DNA of 64,000 nt from Zonotrichia leucophrys gambelii (GCF_028769735.1 NC_088200.1:68640061-68704060); one strand, 5' to 3'; shown: positions 10,815 through 24,140, counted from the stretch's first letter. The notes: generated from the sequence alone by a model not told the origin. Made by a program: numbers and translations.

Positions 10815-12460
10815 ATGGACATCCTGGTGAAACGAGAGAATGTAAGAAAAATCGTAACATTCCTTGAGAAAATGGGGTTGGGAAAGAGCAGACATCAGAG
10901 AAAAGCTCAGGAAAAACCTTCCTAGGTCCCTGGAAGAATTCTACCAGAAATCCCCAGAGATAGTTCCCTGGGGTGGATGCTGGAACACTGGGACAAAAAC
11001 CCGCGGAGGGTGAGAAAGTCCAAGGAGAAAATGATCCATTTATGTATGGAAAAATGGGGAGGGAGGGAGATTAGAAAATATGTGGTCTGGCCGATATTTG
11101 GCATGTTTGAAACCTGGACTTGTGACTCTTTGTTTGACCACGTGGCCAGTTGCAGCCCGTGGGATCCTGAGGACGCCGACATGTGGAGACATGCTAGTTC
11201 GGGTCTATACCTGGTACGAGCTCTCCGGCACGCGGCAAAAGCAGGGAAGGAATGGGAACCGTTGGAAAATCTTCCACCCCCTTACCTTGTGTTCCTGCAG
11301 CAGCCCTATCCTGTGCAGGCACAAGTGGCACCAGGAAGCCTCCCAAAGCAGGGGCTCCGCAAGCTCAGGCAACCGCACCGCTGCCGCCACCAAAGCAGGC
11401 GGCGGCATCCCCTTTCCCACATGGCCACACGGCAGCGGCGCAGCCACAGCCACAGGCGTCTCTGAAAATCGAGGAAAGAAAGGTAGACGTCTCTAGGCAC
11501 GTCTCTCCCCCGGCACAGTGAATGAGATGGCATACAAGGAAGGCGACAGTGGGGGACAGTGGGGACGAGGAGGAAAAACCTGGCATCTATCCCTTACGTG
11601 AGATGCTGACAGCTCTGGGGGTGATTGGACACGTGCACACCCCGATTGACACCAGTGATGTGAGGGCGTTCAAAAAGGAAATGGGAAAATTAATGGATGA
11701 TCCTTTGGGAGTGGCGGAGAGGTTAGATGAGTTTTTCGGAACCAGCATCTACACCTGTGAGGATCTCCAAGAGATCTTCTGATCGCTGTTTAACAACGAG
11801 GAGAGAAACATGATCTGGTTAGCAGCAATCAAGGATTGAGAAAAACGGAACCCAAATGGGGGGGCCAGGGAGGAACAGTGGCCAAACCAGAAGCTGTCTT
11901 GGGAAGCCCAGACGGAGGAGGGGAGGCAAAAGATGATAAATTTAAGAAATATGGTCATTCAAGGTATCCGGCAGGTGGTAACGAAGGGGCAGCAAAGTGC
12001 TCAGAGAATGTCAAGGGAAAGATGAAACCCACATGGAGTGGCTGGAAAGGCTCCGGAGGGGTCTGAGAATGTACTCAGGAACAGACCCTCATTCCCTGAT
12101 GGGAATGGTGTTGTTAAAAACACAGTTTGTGGCGAAATCTTGGGAAGACATTTGGAAAAAGCTAGAGAAAATAGATGGGTGGCAAGAGCAGGTTTGCAAG
12201 AATTGCTGCGGGAAGCCCAGAAAGTGTACATGAGACAGGATGAGGAAAAACAAAAGATTCAAGCTAAGGTTCTGGTGGCAGCAGTAAGGGAGGCGCAGAA
12301 GCAGGAACAAGAGAAAGACATGGCAAAAAAGGCGCCAGCGAAGAAATCAGGTCTGTCACAGGGGAAGGGCTCGGGCAAACAGAGGCAAAATTTTTGAATG
12401 CTTTTACTGCAAACAGAAGGGACACATCTGACAGAATTGTCCCAACAAAGCCAAGGACCA
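10815..12460 (+). pseudogene. gag: ERV gag pseudogene (matrix, p12-like, capsid, nucleocapsid)
   Basis: The probable start is ATG 10815. The matrix part runs in that frame to about 11465 but has an in-frame stop near 10923. A late-domain motif PPPY is encoded at 11274-11285, followed by a proline/alanine/glutamine-rich region. Capsid resumes near 11522 with a class I start (motif VHTPIDTSD) and breaks at a stop after 11782 and again near 11837. The capsid C-terminal part (motif WLERLRRGLRMYS, about 12032-12070) and its charged coiled tail (about 12190-12350) resemble gammaretrovirus capsid. One Cys-His box of the form CX2CX4HX4C lies near 12404-12447 and contains an in-frame stop. Several frameshifts separate these parts, so it is not functional. 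Confidence 0.88.
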
Positions 12461-12487
12461 GGCAATGTTTCAGGAGGATTAGAGGTG

Positions 12488-12785
12488 TCAGGGGGTTTTC
12501 AGTTTGGGGTCCAGAACACCGAGGGAGCCCTTGATAAAACTAAGAGTGAGATGCCACAAGGAAGAAACATGTTTTATGGTAGATTCAGGGGCAGAATGGA
12601 CAACGGTGCTACAGTTACCAAAGGGGTGCTCTCTGAGCAATGACTCTATGATGGTGACTGGAGCAACAGGAGATCCTTTCAAAGTTCCAATCATAAAAAA
12701 CATAGAAATAGACACAGGAAATAGCGCAGCAGAAATATTTTATTGGCCAAGGACGCGGACTTCAATTTGCTGGGGTGGGACATGA
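12488..12785 (+). pseudogene. pro: ERV protease remnant
   Basis: The aspartic protease active site is visible as DSGA at 12582-12593 (DTGA in many retroviruses, DSGA in some). The flap and C-terminal part follow in the same region. The typical protease end motif (LLGWD, normally LLGRD) is read in a different frame near 12758-12775, so at least one frameshift lies between about 12700 and 12760. No complete protease frame remains. Confidence 0.82.
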
Positions 12786-13720
12786 TGGTTGCCCCGGGGA
12801 TTGGGTTGGCGGTAGAAAAATCTCAGCTCAAGGTGAGACTTTATAGCCTCACTGTTCCAGACAAGAAAAAAATAGACCCAAGGGTGTGGTATGTTCCAGG
12901 GGAAGTTGGGAGGCTGGACATAGAACCAATTCGGGTTAAAATTGAAAGACCAGAAGACCCAATATGGATCAAACAATATCCCCTCTCCATGGAAGGGAGG
13001 AGGGGTTTGAAACGAGTGATTGATGAATTAATAAAGAAAGACACACTGGAGCCGTGTATGTGAAGGCATAACACCTCAATTCTGGCCGTGAAAAAGCAGA
13101 CGGCACCTTTAGGCTGGTGCAGGACTTGTGGGCTGTGGACCAGAGAACTAAGACTTTGTTCGCCACAGTTTCAAACCATTACACATTGTTGAACAATCTC
13201 TCTCCTGAAGACACTTGGTACAGTGTAATTGACTTAAAAGACACTTTCTGGACCTGCCTTCTCGCTGAGGACAGCCAGGATTATTTCGTGTTTCAGTGGG
13301 AAGACCCAGAGACAAACAGAAAGCAGCAACTCAGGTGGACTTCGTTGCCTCAGGGCTTCTTGGATTCTCCAAACGTATTTGGACAGGCAGTTGAACAAGT
13401 TTTAAGTGATTTTGTACCCATCAGAGGGACAAAGCTTCTACAGTATGTAGATGATTTGCTAGTCGCAGGTCAGGAGGAGGTGGTGGTAAGGGCAAGCACA
13501 ATTGATCTTTTGAACTTTTTGAGAGAAAAGGGGTCGAACATTTCAAAGTCAAAGTTGCAGTTCACAGAGCCCCAGGTCAGGTACTTGGGACATTGGTTAA
13601 CCAAGGGCAAAAGAAACAGGACCCAGAAAGGATGGCAGGGATTATTTCCTTGCCATCCCCACAGACAAAAAGGGAGGTCTGGCAGCTTTTGGGGTTGTTA
13701 GGATACTGCCAGCAGTAAAT
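12743..13720 (+). pseudogene. pol: ERV reverse transcriptase remnant
   Basis: The polymerase domain begins near 12900 (motif QYPLSMEGRRGL). It is interrupted by a stop at 13061-13063 and then continues in another frame from about 13080. The first catalytic aspartate lies in VIDLKDTFW (Asp codon 13231-13233), the LPQGF motif follows near 13346, and the catalytic YVDD is encoded at 13444-13455. The thumb starts near 13580 (motif YLGHWLTKGK), after which the frame is lost. Motif order and wording are those of gammaretrovirus polymerase. The catalytic residues survive but the gene is broken. Confidence 0.92.
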
Positions 13721-14775
13721 TGAAAGTTACAGTAAAAAGGTGAAATTTCTCTATGAGAAACTCACCACAGACTGGATCAAATGAACACAAAAAGATGAAG
13801 AAGAATTCAAGAAAGTCAAGGAGGCACTCATGGCAGCAGCAGTGCTGAGTCTCCCGACGTGAGAAAACCCTTTCAGTTGTTTGTGGATGCTAGCAATCAC
13901 ATGGCACTCTGGGTGTTGACGCAAGACCGGGCAGGGGTCAGGAAACCTGTGGGTTACTTGTCCCAGCTTTTGGACCCGGTCAGCAGAGGTCAGCCCATGT
14001 GCTTGCAGGCAATTGTGGCTGTGGCTTTGCTAGTAGAGGTAGCAAAGAAGATCACCTTCGAAGCACCTCTGGTAGTATTCGCACCACACAACGTGCAGTG
14101 CATACTACAGCAGAAAGCGGACAAATGGTTCACAGATGCAAGGCTGCTGAAGTATGAAAACATTTTGATTCACTCGCAGGACTTAGAATTGAGGACTACG
14201 ACTGTGCAGAATCCTGCGCAATTTCTGTTTAGAGAGGCTGCAGAGGAGTTAGTTCATAACTGCGTAGAAGTGGCCAAGTTGCAGACCAAGGTCAGGGAGG
14301 ATTTGGAAGAAGAAGAATTGGATGAGGGAAAGAAATAGTTTGTGGATGAGTCAAGCAGAGTGATTAAAAAAAAAAAAATCGAGCTAAGTAATCATGGATG
14401 GGAGAACGGGAAAAGTGATTGAAGCAGGTCCCCTGAATGCGAGCTAGTCCACACAAGTGTGCGAACTGTACGCACTTTTGAAGGCATTGAAAAGACTAGA
14501 AAGGAAAAAGGGGACAATTTTTACAGATTCAAAGTATGCCTTTAGAGTAGTTCACACGTTTGGGAAAATTTGAAAAGAAAAGAACTGATCAACATGAGAG
14601 GAAAAGGACTGATGCACAGGGAGTTAATCCAGCAAATTTTAGAAGCTCTAAGAGGGCTAGAGAAAATTGCAGTGGTCCATATGAAGAGACATCAGGCAGG
14701 AATTCAGTTCCGGACCAGGGGGAGCAACTTAGCAGACCAGAAAGCCAAAACCGCAGCGTTGATGCTGGTAAGTAG
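13721..14775 (+). pseudogene. pol: ERV connection and RNase H remnant
   Basis: The connection domain is readable at 13859-14338, with motifs PVGYLSQLLDPV and NPAQFLF in class I order. RNase H follows after a frame change: FTDSKYAF (about 14515-14540) contains one catalytic aspartate and HQAGIQFRTRGSNLADQKAK (about 14690-14750) holds the C-terminal part. Stops lie at 14336-14338 and near 14445 and 14570. A run of 13 A residues near 14368-14380 is a likely frameshift site. Confidence 0.85.
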
Positions 14776-15118
14776 CCCAGAAATTGAAAAGGAAGAAACC
14801 TCTGATGATCCTCCTCAGCTCTCCCAAAAAGAGATCGAATGCTGTGAGAAAATCAGAAGAAAATTAAAGGAAAGTAAGTAAAAGTTACCTGATTGAAAAT
14901 AATTGGTTTCCAGAAGTTTTACCAGAAGAATTTTGAGAAAATTATACCAATGAACACATTGGGGGGCACAGGCCCTGGTAGAACAATTTTTGAAACTTTT
15001 CAGGTGCAAAGGAATTTATGAATTAGCAAGACAAGAAGTACAAGGGTGTCTGATTTGTCAAAAAGTAAACAAATCAAGAACCAAACAGGCTGCCCTGGAG
15101 AGTATGCTAGTTCTCAAG
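14776..15118 (+). pseudogene. pol: ERV integrase N-terminal fragment
   Basis: After RNase H the frame leads into the N-terminal zinc-binding region of integrase. The second zinc-binding pair is visible as CLIC (codons near 15047-15058) in the context QGCLICQKVNKSRTKQ. The sequence stops resembling a retrovirus soon after, near 15118. The catalytic core with its D,D-35-E triad, all of env and the 3' LTR are missing. The fragment also contains stops upstream of the zinc motif. Confidence 0.75.
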
Positions 15119-18100
15119 CATATTTGAACAGATTTAAGACAGTCCTTCAGTGTTTTCTTCTCCTTGTGTACTTGATAGGAGTGCGAGCAGTGAGTCAGTA
15201 AGCCAGCCTGCACTAGGTATCATCATAGTTTTGTATTGGTTATATGAAATACAAATGTAAAACAGCACTGGAAACCTTTGTTTTTTCTGGTAGCAGTTAA
15301 ATTAAACATGATTATTTATTATTTCTGAATATTGAAAATGGACTGTTCCAAATTTAAGGACAGTTAGCTCTGAGCAACAATTAGTTCCTTGTTGAGAAGG
15401 CAGTAAGAGGGGCTTTAGTGTCTGGATCAGCATCTATAATGTTGCTTATGGTGGTCAGCACCATGCTTGTAGGAGGTACCTGGTGTGCTAGCTGGGACAG
15501 TTCTTGCATGTGCTGTGATTTCCCGCACAATGCTTTGTGCTCTGACTGTTTCTTTTTCTGCAAATGAGGAGAATAACAGCTGTGTATCTCTGTCTCAAGA
15601 ATTTAGGCCAAGAATCATTTATGGACATACCATGTGCTTCAGTAACGTGCAGGCTGTGTCCTTGTGCTGCAGGAAAGTAAGTTTGCGAGTCAAGGGGCTG
15701 CTGGATGTCCACAGCCCTTGCAAAGCACCCTCAGTTCAGCCAGTCTTGGTGCCTGGGATGGCAGAAAGAGCTGAGCAGAGTGAGAGGGTTTCTCAGGTAA
15801 TCACCCCCAGGGTCCCCAGGGCTGTGAGTGGTATCTGTCAACAACAGGCAAGCTGCCTGCAGCAGTTCAGGGCCACTGCAAGCAGAGTGGGTCTGGACCC
15901 CTGCTCCTCTCTGCTCTTTGCTCCTCTCTGCTCCCTTTGCCACAGTGGGGTGGCCAGAGCTACCTAAGCTCCTTGAGGAGAGCCACAAGCACTGTGAGCA
16001 AGGGTGAACAGTTTCAGCTGTGGGAGGCTTTTGGCATTCCTCTGCCAGTGCTGATTCATTGAAGTGCTGTCTACAGTATTTATAACCTTTTTTATTTTTT
16101 CCCCGCAGTGTAAATGTACTTTTTTTCCTGTGATATTTAAAATGGTGGATAAAAGAAAACATGTCTGTAGCATAGAGTCTATAAGTTACACTAATAGGAG
16201 GATTATGCAAAGAAAACAAGGAAAAGAAAATGGGAATATGTCTAAGAGAAATAGGGGTAGATGAGGCCTGTCCTGAAATCTTATGCAGACAAACATTTAG
16301 AAAAGGAAAAAACAGGCTTGGACCAAACCTCAGCAACCCAGAGGCTCCTGTTCTTGGGCTCCTGACCTGTTGCACTGTTGTTGCTAGTGATTTCTTCCAC
16401 CTCTACAAAATCATTCCTTCTGTGTGATTCCGGAAGGTACCAGTTGCTTTTCTGGTGAGAGGTCCATACTTGCAGGTAGTATCCTACTGTGTAGCTCTCA
16501 GCCAATCTTTTACAGTTGAAGTCCTCAGGTCATTTACACTTCAATGTTATTCTCTTTCAACAGCTAGTTCAGAAAAAAGTGTTCCCACAAGTGTTACTGT
16601 CTGCTCATATCGCTGCATAGATCCTTCAAGAACCACACAGACAGCTATCTTGAACACTAAGAGCCTGCAAATAAAAAATACCATCTCAGTTCAATGCTGA
16701 GGTGTGATTCTGGTCATTATTTACCACTGCCCATCTGCCTGCCACACCTACCAGGACGCTTAGTGCGCTGACCTGCTGGCTGACTACTGCTGCAACTCCA
16801 GCCAAATGAAGCTGCTGTTACTTGTCTGAGGCTGTACTCACTGCAGACTGCAGCTCTGCTGTACCTCTCCCAGGCAGCTGCCTTCATGCTACGTGCAGAG
16901 GTTCCTGAGCACTGCAGCAGAATGCAGCACTCAAAAGGGTATGCAGGGATACTCTGGCAAAGGGTGGAAATTTGTATCCTTCTAAGAGAGAAGTCTAAGA
17001 AACAAGCATTTCATTCAGCTGTGACCTGATCCTGCTCTTGCAGTCACTGATGCTAGAGCTGGAAACGCAAGATAAGCAACCCCTGCGTTTGGAATGGTAA
17101 AAGAAAAGGAGTTTCAGGGTTTGACTACAAATCAAATATATGGAATTATGTCTAAAGCTGAATAACTGCTCTGCAGGAAAAGCTGAAGAAAACTGTTGCC
17201 ATGACTATTGCATTTGCAAAGGAGACTCTTTCCTACACCTCAGAGTACTCTACAACCAGCAGCCCCTGTATTGTCTCCTCTCTCTGGAGGCTCCAAATTC
17301 TACCTTGATAACACCTGTGCCCTTTGTGTCTTGTTGGGAGTGAACAAAGGGTCAGAGATGGGGAGAGACCTTGGGGATGCTGAGCATCATGTGGACTTGA
17401 GTGAAAGGATACTGGCCCTGGTGGCACAGGCAAGGCATGGGGGCCACCTGGTTTAACACCAGTGTTTGAAGCAGGTGCTTTATTAATGGCTGTAAATCCA
17501 AAGTGCCCAAACAGATGAGGAAAGGTAGTGGTGAGGCCAAAAAGGCTGGGCAAGCAATGTAACACACTGGAAAAATGCCCTCTGGCACCAGCCTCAGCCC
17601 CCTCTCCCCAAAGCAGCTTAGGTGTTCAGAAACGTCTCCCTGCTTTGCCATGCTCAGCTTTTAAATTAAGACAATGATCTTTGTGTCATAGAAGGCTATA
17701 CATATTTTGTTTAAAAGTCTTGTAGGCATTCTACAACATAAAGCAGAGCTAACACGCTCCATATGCGTAAAGGTTTATTTGGCTTTCTTTGCAGATGAAC
17801 ATTTGTGATTTTAAATTTTTCTTTGTTCTGCCTGAAGGCCTATACGGATTTCTGCAAAAGCACTGAGACATATCAACTAGAATAAACTATCTTCTGGGAT
17901 TTTTTTTTCTCTTAAAAAAAGTACAATCCTATTGCAAAATTTCTGGCATTCATTTTACATGTTTCTCTATCAACTTGATATGTGGAAAATGGGAAGTCTT
18001 GCAGCTGTTACCTTGCCCCATGTTGTATTTATTCCTTAGAGAAAGGGCAAGGTAAAAGCATCATTCATGGTAAAAGCATTTTCCATCTCAGAAAACCATC

Positions 18101-21100
18101 AATCTAATTTGGTGTAACTAATAAATGGGAGCAAAAAAAGCAAAGCCCAAAGCAGAGATAAGGCAGCTTCTCCTCAGATTTCAGTGCTGGGGATGGTCTG
18201 CCTGCACTCCCTGGCTGATAGCCAGAGTTCAGAGGTACCCAAGGTACCAAGGACAGTATCTGGGTACCCAAGGCACTAGTGGCATATATTCCAGAGTTTT
18301 ATTATTCTTAAATAAGCTAAGGCAATCTGTGGAGAACAACTTTAATGAGGTCAGCACAGTTAGCATTAAAAGCTAAGCAAACTTCCCTACTCTGCTCTGA
18401 CTGAATCTTCTGAGGCATGCTTGCAAGAAGCCCCAGTAAAATGCACCCAGCTTGCAGAAGAAAATGGAACAGATGCTTATACCCTGCAGCAGTGGAACTG
18501 GCAGCCTAGATAAGGAAGGAATTGGTTACATGAGTGTCTCTTGTAGACTAATGCAAAAATGTGAAACCCATTGTCAAAGGCAAGTGCTAAGAGTTTGTGG
18601 ACTTTCCTGAAGCAGGCTGGTTGTCTGGACAGCAGGATGAGGGACAATGCCAAGGGGATGGCTGGGATCAACAGCAGCTCCACAGAGAGAAGAGCTACTG
18701 CTGAAATGAGACTAGTCTTATCAGAAATTCACCAGACAGGCAGAGACACCTCTGCACAAGGGAACTGAGAAACTCAGTAGCTGAAACCTATGTCATTTAA
18801 AAAAAACACCAACCCCCTGCCTCCTAATGTAGACTTAAGCCAGATTTGGATATAGTTTTTCTGTTAGTCCATGCCCTGTCTTTCTTCAGGGTCAAGCTAG
18901 AGCCAGCAACCACAGACAGACAAACGAAAGAGTCCCTAGTCATGATTTAGTAGGAAGCTGCCTCCAGAGAACTCTTCACTAAAAGGCCACATGCTCGACT
19001 CTGACCAGCTGTTTATGGAAATGGTTAGAAGGCAGAAAATGAGAGCAGAACTTTCCAAAGCATGTAAGCATCTGACAGGGTGCATGCATACTCACAGACA
19101 TACCCATGTGGCCAGAAACCACTGGGAATGGGATTCTTTCTGATAGACAGAATGGTTTCAGGATATATATGGCAGTGTAAAAGGTCATGGCTAGCCTGAA
19201 GAGCTCGATGCCTCTGCAGACTTCCAGTGACAGTTACAGCTGCAGCTGACTGGAATGTAGGGATGCTTACAGCACTTGCATCTGAAGCCAAGGACTGAAA
19301 TACTACCCGCCTGCTCCCAGCCACTCAGCAGCTTCTGTGAGAGCTGCAGCATGTGGCGCGCTGCAGTCCAGACCGTTGCCTAGCACTCATACTCTGTTTT
19401 GTTTGCCCTCTCTGATTGTGCTAGCTGGGGCTTAAGATAAATGGAGTATTCATCTGATTACCCCTGGGCACCCCTTTCTACTGCCATCTATTTGAGGAAA
19501 AGTAGCTTTACCACATGGATGTTTATTTCCAACTTTTTCGAACTCCCTGGAGCCTTTAGAACATTCTGTTCACCCAGAGTGCTCACTAGCTGATCAGCTC
19601 TGTTGTTTTTCTCTGCAGTTAATTAGCAGATTAATGTGCAAATGCCTGGGAGTTGAATATGCATACTCCCAAGTATCATGATTAGCCTAGTAGGTTTCAT
19701 TGAAGGTGAAATATCTGTTCTATACTTGGAAAGCAGAGGATGTAATGTATTTTTTATTCCACCCACTGTGGAAATCTTATGAATTCAATAGCTAAAATTC
19801 TGTTTATCAACACTGTTGGGCCCATCTTTTCCTTGGCCTGGGAGCTAAGAAACGAAACTAACAGTGGAGTAATTTGTGTGGTTTTAAAAAAGGGCAGCAA
19901 GGGAGACTGTGAGCAGCCTGTTCTGAAAGTTTCATATCTATAATACACCAGAAGGGGTATAGACTGAGGGATGCCGGAGGCTTCTGGTGTCAGAAGCGCA
20001 TAACCTGAAGTTTAACAGAGCATAAATATTAGTCAAACCAATCAACTGTAAACAAAATCCCAGTACATTCCCAACAGGTCTCTGATAGATCACACCATGG
20101 CAGAGAATTGTTCAATCCCAGCATGACTAGCAAAATGAACATACCTGGCTTTGTCAAATAATGGCACAGTTAAAGCACCATGAGCTAAACCAGTTAATTT
20201 GTAAAGCTAAGCTATTGTTTTGTGCCTTTTTAAAAATCTCTATCTTAGACAAATGTCAGCTTTAAACCACTGTTCTTGTGAATCTGAGGCTATCTTGTAT
20301 TTTGCAAATGTTGCTTTGGTAGTGAAATTTACTCTGGTAGTTGATTTTGCTACATTTAAATCCTACCTTGAAAATTTACAAGTCTTACTGCTCCAGATCT
20401 GCTATGGAGGCTAGGACAGTTTCTACCAGAATGCCATACTGAAGTGGCAATGTATGGTTATACACTGGCTAGCAGGAATGTCTTCGGGTATCTGAATTCA
20501 GATGTGCAGGGAATGCATGCCAGGGATTGCCAGGAGAGGGAGAAAATTTTGTTTTCTGGAAGAGAAATTCAGCTTCACAAGCTTGGCAAATACTGTCTTA
20601 AAAGCTAGGTGCACCACTGCCGCTGATTTTAAAAATATAAATGTTGAACATCTGAAAATTGCGACCTCTGTCAATGTACTTTCAACCTATTGAAATAAAA
20701 CCAGGGCAACGGAGAGAGGAAGGGAAATTTGCAACTTGTACATCAAAAACCAAAATAATGTGGAAAGCTGCAGGTTAATTAGAATGTATGAAACCTCTGA
20801 ATTCCTTTAAAATTGACTTATTTGTGCCTATTAGAATCCTTGTATCATGTGGAATAGCATCTGTGTCCTGTAGTATATTTCCATTATTAAACTACTGCAT
20901 GTATTTGAGGGAAATTAATCTATAAATTGTTTCTATTTATGAAAAAATATGCATACAGGCATACAGCTACACAAATGTATAATTTAATAGCTATAAAATT
21001 AATATTATCTGTAAAACTTTAATAATAATTAATATTTTCTGTAAACAAACTTAGATCATTATTTCTCTGTTTTCATAATACAGAAAAAATTAGCCCAATA

Positions 21101-24078
21101 CTAGTATGGATAGTTGGGACAAAACCTTAACTCCCCTGGAAACAGAATGTCATCCTTGCACCCCAGGCTGAATAGGCAGAAATGCTTATTTCCTCATAAG
21201 AAAAGAAGCACCTCCTGCGACCAGATTTGTCTGTCTCAGCTGTGTCCACAGGCAGACTGCAGACAGTTTCTGCTGTGAGTTAAACACCAAGGGACAAGGA
21301 AAGCTCACAGCTTGCAGGGGGTCAGCAAACAAGCCAAAACTTTTCAGATCCTGCTGACTCACATCTCCAGCCATCTCATAATTTCTCATGATTTTAACAC
21401 AATGTGCACAAGTCTGTTTGCTTATATAACAACTAATGATTCAGCTCCCAGAGTATTATTGTGAGGATGATAGAAAGAAGAATTTCCAGTTGAAGGAAGA
21501 AACTTTGTCATCTGGCTTGTCCAGAGTGCACTTCCATATGAAGGGCTGGGGTTTTAGACCAGAAGTTGAACATCTAGGTCATTGATGTCACCTAATGTGA
21601 GCAAACGCAGTTTAGGAGACTAAGCCTATATATGCAACTGCCTCATGTGTCCCCAACCTCAAGGTGTGTCTAAGGCACATGGTGCTTGCTCTCCTGACGG
21701 AGAGAGGGGTATTTTGTGATGCAGCATACACAGACACTGCTCAGGCTTAGCCAAGGTGAGAAGGTTCCTTAAGCCTTCATCCTGGCCCAGGGGTGCAGGT
21801 TTGCATCCCTATCCAGCCAATGCAGGAGTCTCCTCCCAGTGTCTGAGCCCCTGGAACAGACATTTCCAGCACAGGTGTCTCTGCCCTCACAAAGCTCTTC
21901 TGCTTCATATGAAAATACATAAATATTCATGGTCAAGAGTAAATTTCAGTGATTGCATGTAGCATCAGTGGTGGTATCTGTGATACCACTGGGGCTGCCA
22001 GAGGTGTGGGCAAGTACTGGCAACCAGGAGGGAGCTTTACTAAGGTAAGCTTGGCAGCAGTTGACAGCAGTTTGCCATCCCTCCCTTGTTGCCCAGTAGT
22101 CAGTGTACCTCAGGGAAGACCTAGGATTCAGGCTATGCTTGAACAGGTGTTTCAATTTATTGCATAATTTAGCCTTAGCTCACATGCAGGCAGTTGCATA
22201 AATGCTTTACGCATCTGTCTGCTCAGCTTGCCATTTGCTCTAGCTCCCCTTTTTGGAAGCCCTTCTTGATATAATATCCTATACTGGCTTCCTGACCTGA
22301 CTCTCAGCCAGGTCTGTGTAGGCAACTGGGTGCCAGTTTAGGGAAGACACAGATTGCAGACATAACAACACAGAGCAGCTAGAGTGCTTGTCCACCTTGC
22401 AAAATGTAACACAGATTTTTCTGAGTTAACTTGGGGCTTGACAGAAGTATTGTTATGCTGGGGATACCAAATGTTGTATGAACAAAAGTGAGATAAAGAA
22501 TTTGAAGAGATCACTGTATTAATGCATACATATGTCTTCTGGTGCCAAAGCTAACAACTGAGATGTGGATTAGATTAGATTTCTCTTTGCTGTGTTGCTG
22601 AGCATAGTCTGCCTTGAAGATGAAGAAACCTCTGCACCTTGTGTCACAGGGATAAGGAAGTGCAGGGCTGAAACTGAATACAGCACTTTACAAGCATATC
22701 TCTTGCTGAAGTCAGAATCTGACTTCCAAAATATTATCAATGGCAATCTTGAAAACCCTTCAGCTAGTTCATACCAAGCACTGTCAAGAACTATCTAGTG
22801 ACCTCTGGGCTTTTCCTTATGGTATTACCATTTGTACACAAAATTAATATAAATTCTTCAATCTAGAATGAGTGATGTGAATGCAACAGTAAAGCACGGG
22901 TGTATGAGACAGTGCTACAGAGCTGTGACCCAGACACTGAGGGGACAACTGCTCCACACAAAACCAGAGGTGTCTGCAAGGTGGGTAGCACCTTAGTCCC
23001 TTGTGTATGTGACAAATCCCTGCTGCTGTCTACTGTGAACAGCTGTGAGGACAAGAATACCCTGAGGTGAGAACTAAGTAATTGCAACACTATTATTTCA
23101 CTTAACACCATTCTCCACTCACAGCTTTCAAAACCAGAGTGTTTTGAGGAGGGAAACTGCAAAACTGAACAAGCATCAAGACTGACTTGCTTTTTTCAAT
23201 GATATCATTGTGTTCGTGGCACCATCAAAGATCCCAGCCTGACATCAAGACCCCTCTTCCCCATGGGCATGGGGCCACTTTTCCTACATCCAGCATGGGG
23301 CCAAAGAGAGGGGGAGGTAAGACAAATTAAATGGTTGCTGGCAGTGTGCCCGTGACAGATTGACTAGCTATGAATGATTGAAGCTGAAACCTTAAAGTAT
23401 GGATTGGTATCTCTTATTTTTCATGGTGCTTCTGGTGCACTGGTTCAAAATATTTGCTTTTTACCTCTGGGAAGTTTGGCTTAGGTTCATTCTGGGAGCC
23501 AGACAATAACTGCAGTAGGGAAGTGCAGGCTGGGGCCATGCCATGCTGGCTGTCAGCGCCCCCAGAGTCAGTACTGCCCAGCAAGTGCTTTCTCCACAAG
23601 GCAGTATGAAAGTGTGACATTCATACAACAGCAGTCAGCAGGCAGCCACATAGTCAGACCTCCTTAAGTCCATTACATCATGAGAATGGCCTTCTTAAAA
23701 TAGAAGTAATTCTTGAAGATATATGTATAATGAGATAGAAAAGAGAAAAGTGGCATCAGGGCACTTAGAGAAGTATAATTCCTGTAAAATTTTCTTCAAT
23801 AATTAATTTCTCTGCTTAATTCATAGATGACTACACCTAGTTACTCTAAGGTAGATTTTGGAAATATCAAGGCAGACTTATTATTTGCCACAGGAGTAAG
23901 ATATTTTTATATAAAGAATAATCCTGGTGGTCTGACAGGCAGTGTCTAAAATCTCCATCAATATGCCTTGTGATTGCATGCAAAGGTTTATCTTCTGCCA
24001 TGGTCCAGGCATTACATCTCTGCAGAAGCCACTCCTGTTCCCTTCTGGCCTACTTGACCAATGTTCCCTCGCTGGACC

Positions 24079-24140
24079 CTGAATTAGGACCTTGAATTAG
24101 GACCTTGAATCCTCTGAATTAGGACCTTGGCCTAATTCAG
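24079..24140. repeat. Short tandem repeat ending in a hairpin
   Basis: The 13-base unit GAATTAGGACCTT occurs at 24081-24093, 24094-24106 and 24116-24128. The last copy is followed by CCTAATTCAG (24131-24140), the exact reverse complement of CTGAATTAGG at 24114-24123, giving a 10-bp stem with a 7-base loop. Confidence 0.85.

Larger units (their letters stand above)
9538..15118 (+). mobile_element. Degenerate class I (gammaretrovirus-like) endogenous retrovirus, 3'-truncated
   Basis: The order is 5' LTR, primer binding site, untranslated leader, gag, protease, reverse transcriptase, RNase H and the first part of integrase. Similarity ends near 15118, within the integrase zinc-binding region. 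There is no env and no 3' LTR in the window. All coding parts are broken by stops and frameshifts, so it cannot encode functional virus proteins. Gag layout (a PPPY motif, one Cys-His box, a gammaretrovirus-type capsid end with a charged tail) and the polymerase motifs place it in class I. GC content and codon use differ from the AT-rich flanks. Confidence 0.92.

Noticed and set aside
15731..16375. Open frame of 214 codons on the minus strand
   Set aside because: It opens at GTG, shows no domain or composition typical of a protein, and overlaps an equally featureless + strand frame.
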